A stretch of DNA of 64,000 nucleotides, from assembly GCF_900172275.1 (NCBI RefSeq), contig NZ_FWFT01000001.1, positions 186,001 through 250,000 on the forward strand, written 5' to 3'. Shown piece by piece: positions 54,554 through 63,893 of this stretch. The number at the start of each line of letters is the position of its first letter. The first letter of the stretch is position 1. A program made the position numbers and the translations under genes. The stretch is from Pseudooctadecabacter jejudonensis. Lineage in GTDB: Bacteria > Pseudomonadota > Alphaproteobacteria > Rhodobacterales > Rhodobacteraceae. Under the pieces are notes generated by a model. That model saw only the letters and a list, made by a program, of their open reading frames with translations, was not told the origin of the DNA and ran no database searches.

Positions 54554-56920
54554 ATGCCAAAGGACAATGGAATTGGAGCCGCGACCACGCGGCGCGAGGA
54601 CATCCGGTTTTTGACCGGCGAAGGACAGTACACCGACGATATTAATCTGACAGGTCAGGCCCACGCCGTATTTGCCCGCTCGGACGTGGCGAATGGTGTG
54701 ATCAAAAGCATCGACACCACTGCCGCGATGGACATGCCGGGCGTTCTGGCGGTTTTCACCGGTGAGGACTTTACCGAAGTGGGCGGCAACCCCGCAGGTT
54801 GGCTGATCAATTCACGCGACGGGGAGCCCATGAAGGAACCCAAGCGGCCCGTGCTGGCACACGGCAAGGTCCGCCACGTGGGTGACGCCTATGCCGCTGT
54901 CATTGCGGAAACCAAACAGCAGGCCCGCGACGCCGTTGAGGCCCTTGAGGTTGAGATCGAGGAATTGCCCGCCGTCATCGACATGGCGTCAGCCATTGGG
55001 GGCGGTGAACTGGTCCACGACGAGATTGAAACCAACGTCTGTTTCGATTGGGGTTGGATCGAAGACAACCGTGCGGCAACAGACGAGGCGATCAAAAACG
55101 CGCCTCATGTCACCACATTGGAACTGGTGAACAACCGTCTGGTGCCCAACGCGATGGAGCCACGGGCCTCCACTGCCGATTACAATCCCGGCACCGATGA
55201 ATACACGCTTTATACCACGTCGCAGAACCCGCATCTGACGCGGCTGCTGATATCGGCCTTTGTGCTGGGCATTCCCGAAAACAAGCTGCGGGTTGTGGCC
55301 CCTGATGTGGGCGGCGGTTTTGGGTCAAAGATTTACCATTACGGCGAAGAAGCCTTGGTGCTGGCGGCGGCGAAAAAGCTGAAACGTCCAGTCAAGTGGA
55401 CGGCCTCCCGGACAGAGGCGTTTTTGACAGACGCGCACGGGCGCGATCACGTCACGAAAATCGAACTGGCCTGCGAAAAAGACGGCACGTTCATCGCCTT
55501 CCGCACGGAAACGATGGCCAATGTGGGCGCCTATCTGTCGAACTTTTCGACCGCAACACCGACCTTCCTGCATGGCACCTTGATGGCCGGAAATTACACG
55601 GTACCCAATGTCTATGTGAACGTGAAGGCGGTGTTCACGAACACGGCCCCCGTGGATGCCTACCGCGGGGCAGGGCGGCCCGAGGCCACCTATTCCATCG
55701 AACGGGTCATCGATATGGCGGCACGTGAGTTGGGGATGGACCCGATTGAGCTCCGCCGCAAAAACTTCATCAAGCCGGATCAATACCCCTTCGCCAGCGC
55801 CGCCGGTCTGGAGTACGACAGCGGCAATTACGACGCGCAGATGGACAAACTTGAGGCGATGATTGACCGCGACGGCTTTGCCGCGCGGCGCGCCGAGAGT
55901 GAGAAAAACGGCAAGCTGCGGGGGCTTGGCGTGAACGCCTATATCGAGGCATGTGGCATCGCGCCGTCCAATCTGGTGGGTGTGCTTGGGTCCCGCGTGG
56001 GTCTTTACGATGCAGCGACCGTGCGGGTGAACGCCACCGGCAACCTGTCCGTCATGGTCGGCGCACACAGCCACGGGCAAGGCCATGAAACCGCCTTTCC
56101 GCAGGTGGTGGCCGATATGCTGGGCATCGAGGCGGAAAGCATCGATATCGTGCATGGCGACACAGCGAAAATTCCGTTCGGCATGGGCACCTACGGGTCG
56201 CGCAGTTTGGCCGTCTGTGGGTCCGCTGTGGTCCGCGCCACAGAAAAGATCATCGCCAAGGCCAAGAAGATCGCGGCACATATGCTCGAAGCCTCTGACG
56301 GGGATATTGAGCTGAAAGACGGCCAATTCAGCGTCGCAGGCACCGACAAATCTGTCAGCTTCGGAGAGGTGGCGCTGAAGGCCTACATCCCTCATCAGTT
56401 TCCCATCGAAGATATCGAGCCGGGGCTGGAGGAAACGGCGTTCTATGACCCCGCAAACTTCACCTATCCGTCCGGCGCCTATGCCTGTGAGGTTGAGGTC
56501 GATCCTCAGACCGGCAAAGTCACCGTGGACCGTTTTGCCGCGGCCGATGATTTTGGCAACATTATCAATCCGATGATCGTGACGGGGCAGGTCCATGGCG
56601 GCCTTGCCCAAGGCATCGGGCAGGCTTTGGTTGAAAACACGACCTATGATGAGAACGGTCAACTCCTCAGCGCGTCTTACATGGATTACTGCATGCCGCG
56701 CGCAGATGATCTGCCGTTCTATCAGGTGGATCATTCGGATGGTACGCCGTGCACGCACAACCCACTGGGTGTGAAGGGCTGTGGTGAGGCGGGGGCCATC
56801 GGATCGCCGCCGACGATCATCAATGCCGTGGTAGATGCCTTGCAATCGGGCGGGCATGACGTGGCACATGTGGATATGCCGCTGACCCCGTCACGGGTCT
56901 GGACTGCGATGCAGGGGTAG
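54554..56920 (+). CDS. coxL: Molybdenum hydroxylase large subunit (CoxL type, form II)
   Basis: 788 aa. Active-site loop A369-YRGAG-R375 is the form II (BMS) signature, not the AYXCSFR loop of true form I CO dehydrogenase. Catalytic Glu E745 lies in [13 protein letters not shown]. Other Mo-pterin motifs: [24 protein letters not shown] and [12 protein letters not shown]. Gene order S-L-M also fits form II. The physiological substrate of form II enzymes is uncertain; CO oxidation should not be assumed. Confidence 0.9.
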   Translation: MPKDNGIGAATTRREDIRFLTGEGQYTDDINLTGQAHAVFARSDVANGVIKSIDTTAAMDMPGVLAVFTGEDFTEVGGNPAGWLINSRDGEPMKEPKRPVLAHGKVRHVGDAYAAVIAETKQQARDAVEALEVEIEELPAVIDMASAIGGGELVHDEIETNVCFDWGWIEDNRAATDEAIKNAPHVTTLELVNNRLVPNAMEPRASTADYNPGTDEYTLYTTSQNPHLTRLLISAFVLGIPENKLRVVAPDVGGGFGSKIYHYGEEALVLAAAKKLKRPVKWTASRTEAFLTDAHGRDHVTKIELACEKDGTFIAFRTETMANVGAYLSNFSTATPTFLHGTLMAGNYTVPNVYVNVKAVFTNTAPVDAYRGAGRPEATYSIERVIDMAARELGMDPIELRRKNFIKPDQYPFASAAGLEYDSGNYDAQMDKLEAMIDRDGFAARRAESEKNGKLRGLGVNAYIEACGIAPSNLVGVLGSRVGLYDAATVRVNATGNLSVMVGAHSHGQGHETAFPQVVADMLGIEAESIDIVHGDTAKIPFGMGTYGSRSLAVCGSAVVRATEKIIAKAKKIAAHMLEASDGDIELKDGQFSVAGTDKSVSFGEVALKAYIPHQFPIEDIEPGLEETAFYDPANFTYPSGAYACEVEVDPQTGKVTVDRFAAADDFGNIINPMIVTGQVHGGLAQGIGQALVENTTYDENGQLLSASYMDYCMPRADDLPFYQVDHSDGTPCTHNPLGVKGCGEAGAIGSPPTIINAVVDALQSGGHDVAHVDMPLTPSRVWTAMQG

Positions 56921-56921
56921 G

Positions 56922-56996
56922 GGGCAAGGGGGCTGTCTGCCCCCGGCCTTCGGCCTCCCCCGAGGATATTTGAGAAACAAAGACAGGCAGGACGAC
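56922..56996. repeat. Dispersed intergenic repeat between coxL and coxM
   Basis: GGGGGCTGTCTGCCCCC and GGCCTTCGGCC hairpins, then CCCCCGAGGATATTTGAGAA and ACAAAGACAGG, a divergent member of the GAGGTATTTTT-family. It splits the cox operon between large and medium subunits. Confidence 0.6.
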
Positions 56997-57030
56997 CCAT
57001 AGGTCCCGAGTGTCTGGAAAGAGAGACGAA

Positions 57031-57819
57031 ATGTATGAATTTGAAATGACACGGCCCACCACGATTGCCGATGCGGCCAAGGCCTTGGGTGATGAAGACG
57101 CGCAGGCTTTGGGTGGCGGGCAGACGTTGATCCCGACGTTGAAACAACGGTTGGCGATGCCGTCTGCGCTGGTGAGCCTTGGGGCCATCCCTGAGATGAA
57201 GGGCGTGTGCATGTCGGACGCCGGCGAGGTTTGCGTTGGCGGGGCGACACCCCATGCGGTCGTCGCGGCTGAGGCCACCGCCTATCCTGGGTTGGCGGGG
57301 CTGGCGGCCCATATTGGCGATCCGGCTGTGCGCAATCGTGGCACGGTTGGCGGATCCCTGGCCAACAACGACCCATCGGCCTGTTATCCAGCGGCGGCCT
57401 TGGCGTCTGGTGCCACCATCGTGACCAACACCCGTGAGATTGCAGCGGATGACTATTTTCAAGGCATGTTCTCGACGGCGCTTGAGGACGGCGAGATCAT
57501 CACAGAGGTCCGTTTTCCGGTCCCTGAGGTCTCGCATTACGAAAAGTTCGTTCAGCCTGCGTCGCGCTTTGCCTTGGTGGGTGTGATGGTGGCCAAATTC
57601 GCAGACGGTGTGCGTGTGGCTGTGACGGGCGCATCGGAAGACGGTGTCTATCGCTGGACTGAGGCGGAGGCGGCACTGTCGGCATCCTTTAGCGCGGATG
57701 CCCTGGCCGATCTGGCTGTCAGCGGTGATGGTATGATTTCCGATTTGCACGGGTCGGGCGACTACCGCGCCCATTTGGTCAAGGTCATGACAGGACGTGC
57801 CGTGGCCAAAGCGGCCTGA
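57031..57819 (+). CDS. coxM: Molybdenum hydroxylase medium subunit, FAD-binding (CoxM type)
   Basis: 262 aa from ATG 57031 (GGAAAGAGAGACG upstream); a GTG 7 codons earlier is less likely. FAD motifs: ALGGGQTLIPTLKQRLAMPSALVSLG, HIGDPAVRNRGTVGGSLANNDPSACYPAA. It passes electrons from CoxS to an acceptor. Followed by a shared bidirectional terminator. Confidence 0.92.
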   Translation: MYEFEMTRPTTIADAAKALGDEDAQALGGGQTLIPTLKQRLAMPSALVSLGAIPEMKGVCMSDAGEVCVGGATPHAVVAAEATAYPGLAGLAAHIGDPAVRNRGTVGGSLANNDPSACYPAAALASGATIVTNTREIAADDYFQGMFSTALEDGEIITEVRFPVPEVSHYEKFVQPASRFALVGVMVAKFADGVRVAVTGASEDGVYRWTEAEAALSASFSADALADLAVSGDGMISDLHGSGDYRAHLVKVMTGRAVAKAA

Positions 57820-57835
57820 TCTATCGTCAATTGGA

Positions 57836-57876
57836 CAAAAAAGAACCGCCGCCTCAATCATCGAGACGGCGGTTTT
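57836..57876. terminator. Bidirectional terminator between coxM and infC
   Basis: ACCGCCGCCTC / GAGACGGCGGT stem (57845-57873, one mismatch) with an A-run on the left and TTTT on the right, between two convergent genes. Confidence 0.8.
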
Positions 57877-57920
57877 GATGCAATCGCGGAATGCACGAGG
57901 CGTTCAGCGCCGTGACCGTT

Positions 57921-58472
57921 TCAGCCCTTTTGTGGCAAAGGCCCGATCATCATGACCATTTGACGGCCTTCCATCTTAGGGAAGTTCTCGACCTTGCCGT
58001 GTTCTTTGGTGTCTTCGGCCACACGTTCAAGCAGTTCACGGCCCAGGTTCTGGTGGGCCATTTCACGGCCGCGGAACCGCAAGGTCACCTTTACCTTGTC
58101 GCCGTTCTCCAAAAACTTGAAGACGTTGCGCATTTTCACGTCGTAGTCGTTGGTGTCGGTGTTAGGCCGGAATTTAACCTCTTTAACCTCAATGACTTTT
58201 TGCTTCTTGCGGGCCTCGCTCTCGCGTTTTTGCTGTTCGTATTTGAACTTGCCAAAATCCATGATTTTGCACACGGGAGGGGTGGCATTGGGTGAAATTT
58301 CGACCAGATCGAGACCGGCGTCTTCCGCCATCATCAAAGCGCGTTCTGGTTTGACGACGCCGACGTTTTCACCCTCAGCGCCAATCAGGCGGATTTCAGG
58401 GGCGCGGATACGGTCGTTGACGCGCGGGCCGGTTTCACGTTGGGGCGGCGCGTTGTGGGGTCTGCGGGCTAT
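57921..58472 (-). CDS. infC: Translation initiation factor IF-3
   Basis: 183 aa if started at the ATA codon at 58472 ([22 protein letters not shown]). N-domain [18 protein letters not shown], linker [29 protein letters not shown]-domain [32 protein letters not shown] and QMVMMIGP. No ATG/GTG/TTG exists upstream of residue 44 in frame, and starting there would delete the N-domain. Non-AUG starts are known for infC and allow IF-3 autoregulation. An AGGACA RBS precedes the ATA. Confidence 0.88.
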   Translation of the reverse strand: MARRPHNAPPQRETGPRVNDRIRAPEIRLIGAEGENVGVVKPERALMMAEDAGLDLVEISPNATPPVCKIMDFGKFKYEQQKRESEARKKQKVIEVKEVKFRPNTDTNDYDVKMRNVFKFLENGDKVKVTLRFRGREMAHQNLGRELLERVAEDTKEHGKVENFPKMEGRQMVMMIGPLPQKG

Positions 58473-58676
58473 GGGTCTTGTCCTTTGATTGTTTGTCTAT
58501 GAATGCTGTAAGGTAAACCTGACGCAAGGCTACTTCAAGGCGCAAATGCAGTTCGCACGACGGCAATTTCAGGGGAATGGTGCCCCCCGCTTCCCGCTTT
58601 TCATTGCCAGGACCGCATGTCATATAGCCGTCCAAGGTCCAGTTTGGGGGCCATGTTTGTTTGAAGGACAATGATC

Positions 58677-59732
58677 ATGAGAGGGACGATCTCAATTCTC
58701 GTCATCGCAGTGCTGGGCTTTTTTGGCTACCAGTGGGGCGTAAACGGTAAAGCACCGGCTGAAGTTTTTGCAGGCGCAACTGAGGCTGCATCCGACGCCG
58801 CAGAGGGCGCTGTTGAGGCCGCATCGGACGCCGCTGAGGGCGCCGCAGACATGGCGTCTGATGCCGCGGATGCTGTGACTGAAACAGCAGGTGACGCAGT
58901 GGACGCCGCCGGTGAGATGGCCTCTGACGCGGCGGATGCCGTTGAAGGCGCTGTGGAAGGTGCTGTTGAGGCCGCAGAAGGCGCAGCGGATGCTGTTGCA
59001 GACGCAGCCGAAGGCGCTGTGGATGCCGCAGGTGAGGCGCTTGAGGGGGCCGCCGATGCGGTCGAGGGGGCTGTTGAAGACGTCTCTGACGCGGTTGAGG
59101 GTGCTGTCGAAGGCGCAACCGACGAAGCCGCAGAAGCCGCCGCTGCCGCTGAGGAAGAGGCCGCTGCTGCTGCCGCCGCTGCTGAGGAAGAGGCTGCTGC
59201 CGCCGCGGCTGCCGCTGAAGAAGAGGCAGCTGCCGCTGCCGCCGCTGCTGAAGAAGCCGCCGCCGCCGAGGCCGCTGCTGCCGAAGAAGAGGCTGCCGCC
59301 GCCGCCGAAGCTGCCGCCGCCGAAGCTGCCGCCGCTGCCGCCGTCGAAGACGCCACAGCCGCCACTGAAGACACCGCAGCCGCCCTTGAGGATGCCGCCG
59401 CTGCAGAAGCAGCCGACGCTGTCGCCGAGGGGGCCGAAACAGTGTCTGAGGCCGCTGATGTCGCCACGGAACTGGCAACAGAAGCCGTGGAAGCTGGTGA
59501 GGCCGCACAGGAGGCAATCAGCGATGTGGCCGAGGCTGCCGATGGCATGGATCTCAGCACTCTTTTGACAACCGACGGCTTCGATTTTGACGCTGTGGCA
59601 CAGTTGATCGAAAACTCCTCGCTGGACGATCAGACCAAAGCCGTGTCCCGCGCAGCCCTGATCGGCGCGCAGCGCAATCCCGATCTTCTGGAAGGGACAT
59701 TGCAGCGTCTGGGCGAACGCCTGGGTCAGTAA
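58677..59732 (+). CDS. Membrane-anchored Ala/Glu-rich repeat protein
   Basis: 351 aa from the ATG at 58677 (GAAGGA 8 bp upstream; an ATG at 58671 is too close). One N-terminal membrane segment (ISILVIAVLGFFGYQWGV), then ~250 residues of Ala-rich helix: first AADAVEGAV-like repeats, then EEE-A8 units of exactly 11 residues, then Ala/Glu/Asp-rich sequence. A compact C-terminal domain ends the protein (LTTDGFDFDAVAQLIENSSL, LIGAQRNPDLLEGTLQRLG). Not recognised; possibly a periplasmic spacer or LEA-like protein. Its antisense frames are long only because of codon bias. Confidence 0.8.
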   Translation: MRGTISILVIAVLGFFGYQWGVNGKAPAEVFAGATEAASDAAEGAVEAASDAAEGAADMASDAADAVTETAGDAVDAAGEMASDAADAVEGAVEGAVEAAEGAADAVADAAEGAVDAAGEALEGAADAVEGAVEDVSDAVEGAVEGATDEAAEAAAAAEEEAAAAAAAAEEEAAAAAAAAEEEAAAAAAAAEEAAAAEAAAAEEEAAAAAEAAAAEAAAAAAVEDATAATEDTAAALEDAAAAEAADAVAEGAETVSEAADVATELATEAVEAGEAAQEAISDVAEAADGMDLSTLLTTDGFDFDAVAQLIENSSLDDQTKAVSRAALIGAQRNPDLLEGTLQRLGERLGQ

Positions 59733-59763
59733 GACTGGGTCAGTAACGCACTGGCCGAAAATG

Positions 59764-59793
59764 AAAGGGCCGCTCGATTGAGCGGCCCTTTTT
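59764..59793. terminator. Bidirectional terminator between the Ala-rich gene and fpr
   Basis: AAAGGGCCGCTC-GATT-GAGCGGCCCTTT followed by TTG, a perfect 12-bp stem between convergent genes. Confidence 0.9.
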
Positions 59794-59812
59794 GCATTCA
59801 AGTGTGCGTTCC

Positions 59813-60667
59813 TTAATCGAGGAACGCTTTCTCAACCACGTAATGGGCGGGTTTGGAATTGGCGCCTTCCTCCAGCCCGTACCCCTCGAACATCTCTTTG
59901 AGTTCAAGATTAAAGGCCAGGTTGCCGCAGATCATCGCGCGGTCTGTCTCTGCATTCAAAGGCTCTACACCGAGATCGGCAAAGGCCTCGCCCGATTTCA
60001 TCAGATCGGTGATCCGGCCCATTTTTGGGCTCTCTTCGCGGGTTGTGGTGGGGTAGTATTTGATCTTTTTCCAGAAACCGTCCCCGATGACGTCATTCAG
60101 AAGCTCATCCTGTTTCAGGCTCTCGATCAGATCGCGGCCATAGGTCAGCTCCCCCACCTCTCGGCAGGTGTGGGTGATGATAACCTCATCATAATCCTCA
60201 TAGGTCTGCGGTTCGCGCAATAACGAGGCAAAGGGGGCAAATCCGGTGCCGGTGGCAAAGAACCACAACCGCTGACCTGGCAACAGCGCATCATGCACCA
60301 GCGTGCCCACAGGTTTGGGGCGCAAGATCACCTCGTCCCCCACCTTGATGTGCTGCAATTTACTGGTCAGCGGCCCGTCTGGCACCTTGATGGAATAGAA
60401 CTCCATCTCTTCATCCCAGCTGGGGGAGGCGATGGAATAGGCGCGCAAAAGCGGCTTTTGCTTGCCGGTCTCAGGGTGCGGGTCGCCCATCAGGCCGATC
60501 ATCACAAACTCGCCCGACCGGAATCGCAACGATGCGGGCCGCGTGCAGCGGAAGCTGAACAAACGGTCGGTGTAGTGTTTGACGTCGGTCACCGTCTGCG
60601 CGTCAGGCAGGGCGGGGACAGCTTTGGTTTTCTCTTGGGTCACGGGTGTCATTTCTGTCATGTGCAT
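59813..60667 (-). CDS. fpr: Ferredoxin/flavodoxin-NADP reductase
   Basis: 284 aa bacterial-type FNR. FAD motif RAYSIASP, NADP region LWFFATGTGFAPFASLLREP, TYGRDLIESL and MICGNLAFNLELKEMFEGYGL; the C-terminus YVVEKAFLD matches the subclass. It supplies or drains ferredoxin electrons, and its location behind cysI-cysH suggests reductant for sulfite reductase. Two close ATGs exist; the first (60667) is used. Confidence 0.93.
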   Translation of the reverse strand: MHMTEMTPVTQEKTKAVPALPDAQTVTDVKHYTDRLFSFRCTRPASLRFRSGEFVMIGLMGDPHPETGKQKPLLRAYSIASPSWDEEMEFYSIKVPDGPLTSKLQHIKVGDEVILRPKPVGTLVHDALLPGQRLWFFATGTGFAPFASLLREPQTYEDYDEVIITHTCREVGELTYGRDLIESLKQDELLNDVIGDGFWKKIKYYPTTTREESPKMGRITDLMKSGEAFADLGVEPLNAETDRAMICGNLAFNLELKEMFEGYGLEEGANSKPAHYVVEKAFLD

Positions 60668-60733
60668 CTGGCGCAGGGTACAGCCTGCGTTCCTTTAGTT
60701 ACGCTGTGATCTTGGTCAGGGAAAGGGGGCGCG

Positions 60734-61153
60734 TCAGCCGCGCAGGCGGGCCTGATAGCTATGGGCCTGCCAATCGGCGCGCCGCAGCCACTGATCTTGT
60801 GGCTGCCGTGCAGCCAGATCAGCGTTGATCTCAACCTCGTCAAAACCTGACCGGCGGGCCATGGCATACTGATCCGCGATCACATGACCCCGGGCCCGCA
60901 ACCGCCCCTGAAACCCCATCCGGCGCAGCTGGGCCGCAATGGTAAACCCGCGCCCGTCCGAAAAACTGGGGAAATCCACACGGATCAGATCAATCGCGTC
61001 CAACCGGCCTCGCAACGCGGCAGGCTCCGCATCCGAGGCCAGATCCACCCCGATGGCCACCCCATCATTGGCGGCAAGCTCCTCCAATGGCACGATCTGG
61101 GCGCCCCAGTCATCCGCAGAAAACCCGCTATCATTCACAATCACAGACATCAT
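60734..61153 (-). CDS. DUF934 family protein of the sulfite reduction cluster
   Basis: 139 aa. IRVDFPSFSDGRGFTIAAQLRRMGFQGRLRARGHVIADQYAMARRSGFDEVE is typical of DUF934, nearly always encoded beside cysI/cysH in alphaproteobacteria. It is thought to be an accessory of assimilatory sulfite reduction; biochemical role unknown. It lies 65 bp after cysH. Confidence 0.88.
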   Translation of the reverse strand: MMSVIVNDSGFSADDWGAQIVPLEELAANDGVAIGVDLASDAEPAALRGRLDAIDLIRVDFPSFSDGRGFTIAAQLRRMGFQGRLRARGHVIADQYAMARRSGFDEVEINADLAARQPQDQWLRRADWQAHSYQARLRG

Positions 61154-61218
61154 CTGTCCTTTCTCATACGGCCGAGAGAGACGCGCGGCCCCCCTTCATC
61201 TGACCAGAAAAACTCACT

Positions 61219-61938
61219 TCAAACGGTGCGTTCCGCGCCGTCCTTGCCGAAATGGATCCCACATTCCGTCTTGCTCTGATCACGCCACCGACCCGCGCGC
61301 GCCGCTTCCCCGTGGCCAACTGGCGACGTGCAGGGCGCACAGCCGATGCTGGGATAGCCCTTGGCGACCAGCGGATGACGCGGCAAATTGTGTGTCTCAA
61401 TGTAGTCGCGCAGATCTTCGGTGTCCCAATGGGCCAGCGGATTAACCTTGATGCGGGGCAATTCGCCCAAGGGGCGGTCGACGTCAAACAAATCCAACGC
61501 CGCACGGGCCCCGCCTTGATGCCGTTTGCGCCCCGTGATCCAGGCATCCACTCCACGCAGGGTCTTTTGCAAAGGCTCGGTCTTGCGCAGGTGGCAACAG
61601 GCATCGGGATCGTGCAAGTGCAACAGGTTTTCGTTGTCGTGCTCAAACACCGCGGACCGTGGGGCACGGATCACTTCGACATTCGTCAGGCCCAAGGCAT
61701 CTGCCACATCCTGTTGATACTGCAACGTTTCCTCAAACAGCATCTCGGTGTCGATAAAGACCACGCGCGCCGCCGGGTTCACCTGTGCGGCCATGTGCAA
61801 CAGAACCACCGACTCCGCCCCGAAGGAGCTGACGAGTGCGGTTTCCCCCAGCATTGTCAACGCATGGACCACGACATCCTGTGCCGGTTTGTCGGCGAAC
61901 AGGCGGTTTAGGGTTTGTGTACGTCCGTCAAGCGGCAT
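61219..61938 (-). CDS. cysH: Adenylylsulfate (APS) reductase, CysH family
   Basis: 239 aa from the ATG at 61938. LVSSFGAESVVLLHM, VVFIDTEMLFEETLQY, CCHLRKTEPL with the Cys pair, WITGRKRHQGGAR, and GCAPCTSPV plus the C-terminal KTECGIHFG catalytic Cys. The CC...CxxC set binds a [4Fe-4S] cluster and points to APS rather than PAPS as substrate. Its start overlaps the cysI end by 11 bp. Confidence 0.93.
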   Translation of the reverse strand: MPLDGRTQTLNRLFADKPAQDVVVHALTMLGETALVSSFGAESVVLLHMAAQVNPAARVVFIDTEMLFEETLQYQQDVADALGLTNVEVIRAPRSAVFEHDNENLLHLHDPDACCHLRKTEPLQKTLRGVDAWITGRKRHQGGARAALDLFDVDRPLGELPRIKVNPLAHWDTEDLRDYIETHNLPRHPLVAKGYPSIGCAPCTSPVGHGEAARAGRWRDQSKTECGIHFGKDGAERTV

Positions 61939-63595
61939 GGGATTTGGCCTCCTGTGGGTAAAGGATTGCCTTGAAAGGGGCCGCACCCAGACGACGATAG
62001 GTCTGAATAAAGGTCTCGCCTTCGTCCACCCGCAGATCAAGATAACCAAGCATCAGGCGCTCAATCGCGGGCACGATTTCGTCGTAGGCAAAGCCGGGGC
62101 CCGCGCGCTCTCCGATGGCGGCGTCTTGCGTGGCGTCCCCGCCCAGCGTGATCTGGTAGTTTTCGACGCCCGCGCGATCAAGGCCGAGGATCCCGATATG
62201 GCCCACGTGGTGGTGCCCACAGGCGTTGATGCAGCCTGAGATCTTGATCTTCATCTCGCCCACGTCATGTTCGATTTTCAACGCATCGACCCGTTCTGCG
62301 ATCTGCTGCGCGATGGGGATTGATCGCGCTGTGGCGAGAGCACAGTAATCCATGCCCGGACAGGCAATGATGTCAGAGGCCAGGCCAATATTGGCGGTGG
62401 CCAGATCATTTGCCCGCAGGATCTTGTAAATCGCAGGCAGGTCCGATTTGTGGACATGGGGCAGGATGACGTTCTGTTCATGGCTGATGCGCAATTCATC
62501 ATGGCCAAACTGACGCGCAAGGTCTGCCATCACGCGCATCTGATCTGCTGTGGCATCGCCAGGGGTGGCCCCATGTTTTTTCAGCGAGATGCTGACGATG
62601 GCGTAGCCGTCGGCCTTGTGGTCCGTCAGGTTCGTGTCCGCCCAGGAACGGAATAAGGGGTCTGCGGCGTAAGCTCTGTCAAAGAGGTCCGTTTCAGCAT
62701 TGCGGAACGCAGGGGCTGCGAACTGGGCTTCGATATCGCGCAACATGTCTTGGTCCACGCCCGAGAATGACGGCTTGATGGCCGCAAAACGGTCTTCCAC
62801 GCGTTTGGAAATCTCATCGATGCCATGCTCATGCACGGTGATCTTGATGCGCGCCTTATATTTGTTGTCGCGGCGGCCCAAGCGGTTCCAGACGGAGACG
62901 ACGGCCTCGGTGTAGGGCAGCAGGTCTTCCAAGGGCAGGAAATCGCGCAGCACCTTGCCAATCATCGGGGTGCGGCCAAGGCCACCGCCGACGATGACGC
63001 GCACGCCAGGCTGGCCGTCTTGGTCCAACAGCTGCAGGCCGATGTCGTGGGCGCGGATCACGGCGCGGTCGTTGTCCGCACCGGTCACGGCAATCTTGAA
63101 CTTGCGGGGCAGGAACTGAAATTCAGGGTGATCCGTGGACCACTGACGCAGCAATTCCGCGATGGGGCGGGGGTCTGCGACCTCATCCTTGGCGGCACCT
63201 GCGAAGTGGTCGGCAGTGACATTTCTTATTGTGTTTCCAGAGGTTTGGATGGCGTGCATGCCGACGTCGGCCAGGTCGGACAGCATGTCGGGCACGTCTT
63301 TCAGGGCAGGCCAGTTGTACTGGATGTTCTGGCGCGTGGTGAAATGGCCGTAGCCTTTGTCATAGGTCTCTGCCAGATGGGCCAAGCGGTCCATCTGCGC
63401 GCTGTTTAATGTGCCATATGGAATGGCCACGCGCAGCATGTAGGCGTGCAGTTGCAGGTACAGACCGTTCATCAAACGCAGGGGTTTGAATTCATCCTCG
63501 GTCAGGGAGCCATCGATCCGGCGTTCCACCTGACCGCGGAATTGGGCCACACGTTCACGCACGAAAGCCTCATCGAAGTCATTGTAATTATACAT
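61928..63595 (-). CDS. cysI: Sulfite reductase hemoprotein (siroheme/[4Fe-4S])
   Basis: 555 aa from the ATG at 63595; an upstream open frame overlaps DUF2849 without homology. Siroheme/cluster Cys are in ACPGMDYCALA and SGCINACGHHHVGHIG. HFTTRQNIQYNW and GGGLGRTPMIGKVLRDFLP are family motifs. It reduces sulfite to sulfide with six electrons. It starts 8 bp inside the 3' end of the DUF2849 gene. Confidence 0.93.
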   Translation of the reverse strand: MYNYNDFDEAFVRERVAQFRGQVERRIDGSLTEDEFKPLRLMNGLYLQLHAYMLRVAIPYGTLNSAQMDRLAHLAETYDKGYGHFTTRQNIQYNWPALKDVPDMLSDLADVGMHAIQTSGNTIRNVTADHFAGAAKDEVADPRPIAELLRQWSTDHPEFQFLPRKFKIAVTGADNDRAVIRAHDIGLQLLDQDGQPGVRVIVGGGLGRTPMIGKVLRDFLPLEDLLPYTEAVVSVWNRLGRRDNKYKARIKITVHEHGIDEISKRVEDRFAAIKPSFSGVDQDMLRDIEAQFAAPAFRNAETDLFDRAYAADPLFRSWADTNLTDHKADGYAIVSISLKKHGATPGDATADQMRVMADLARQFGHDELRISHEQNVILPHVHKSDLPAIYKILRANDLATANIGLASDIIACPGMDYCALATARSIPIAQQIAERVDALKIEHDVGEMKIKISGCINACGHHHVGHIGILGLDRAGVENYQITLGGDATQDAAIGERAGPGFAYDEIVPAIERLMLGYLDLRVDEGETFIQTYRRLGAAPFKAILYPQEAKSHAA

Positions 63596-63893
63596 GATTT
63601 TGCTCCTGCTTGCCGTGCGCATAATTGGACGGGCCGCGGGTGCGGAAGGCCTCGCGGAAGTGGGTGGGCTCGGGTCCGTTGTCGCCCTCTTTGGCATCGG
63701 CCAGATAAGCGCCGGCGATGACGTCTGCTTGACCCTGCGCCTGAAGCAGACGCAGATCGGCGTGGGCCTCATCTGTCATCAATTCCGCATCGGCGATGTC
63801 GGTGGACCATGTGTCCTGGGCCGTGAACCAGACCGCGTCGCCTTCGAGCAGACGGTTCGCAGTCACGACTTTGGGGGTGAATTGACGGGGCAT
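63588..63893 (-). CDS. DUF2849 family protein
   Basis: 101 aa. VTANRLLEGDAVWFTAQDTWSTDIADAEL, and LRLLQAQGQADVIAGAYLADAKEG match the small DUF2849 proteins found between cysG and cysI. Function unknown. Its ATG overlaps the cysG stop (TGATG) and its end overlaps cysI by 8 bp. Confidence 0.88.
   Translation of the reverse strand: MPRQFTPKVVTANRLLEGDAVWFTAQDTWSTDIADAELMTDEAHADLRLLQAQGQADVIAGAYLADAKEGDNGPEPTHFREAFRTRGPSNYAHGKQEQNHV

Noticed and set aside
55325-56869. 514-codon minus-strand frame in coxL
   Set aside because: Shadow of coxL codon usage; no start signal or domain.
54554-56920. Calling coxL a true aerobic CO dehydrogenase
   Set aside because: The loop is AYRGAGR (form II), not AYXCSFR (form I), and form II substrates are uncertain.
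59140-59340. Apparent short direct repeats (GCCGCTGCTGAGGAAGAG-like) as a possible CRISPR array
   Set aside because: They encode in-frame EEE-A8 units without unique spacers; this is protein-coding repetition.
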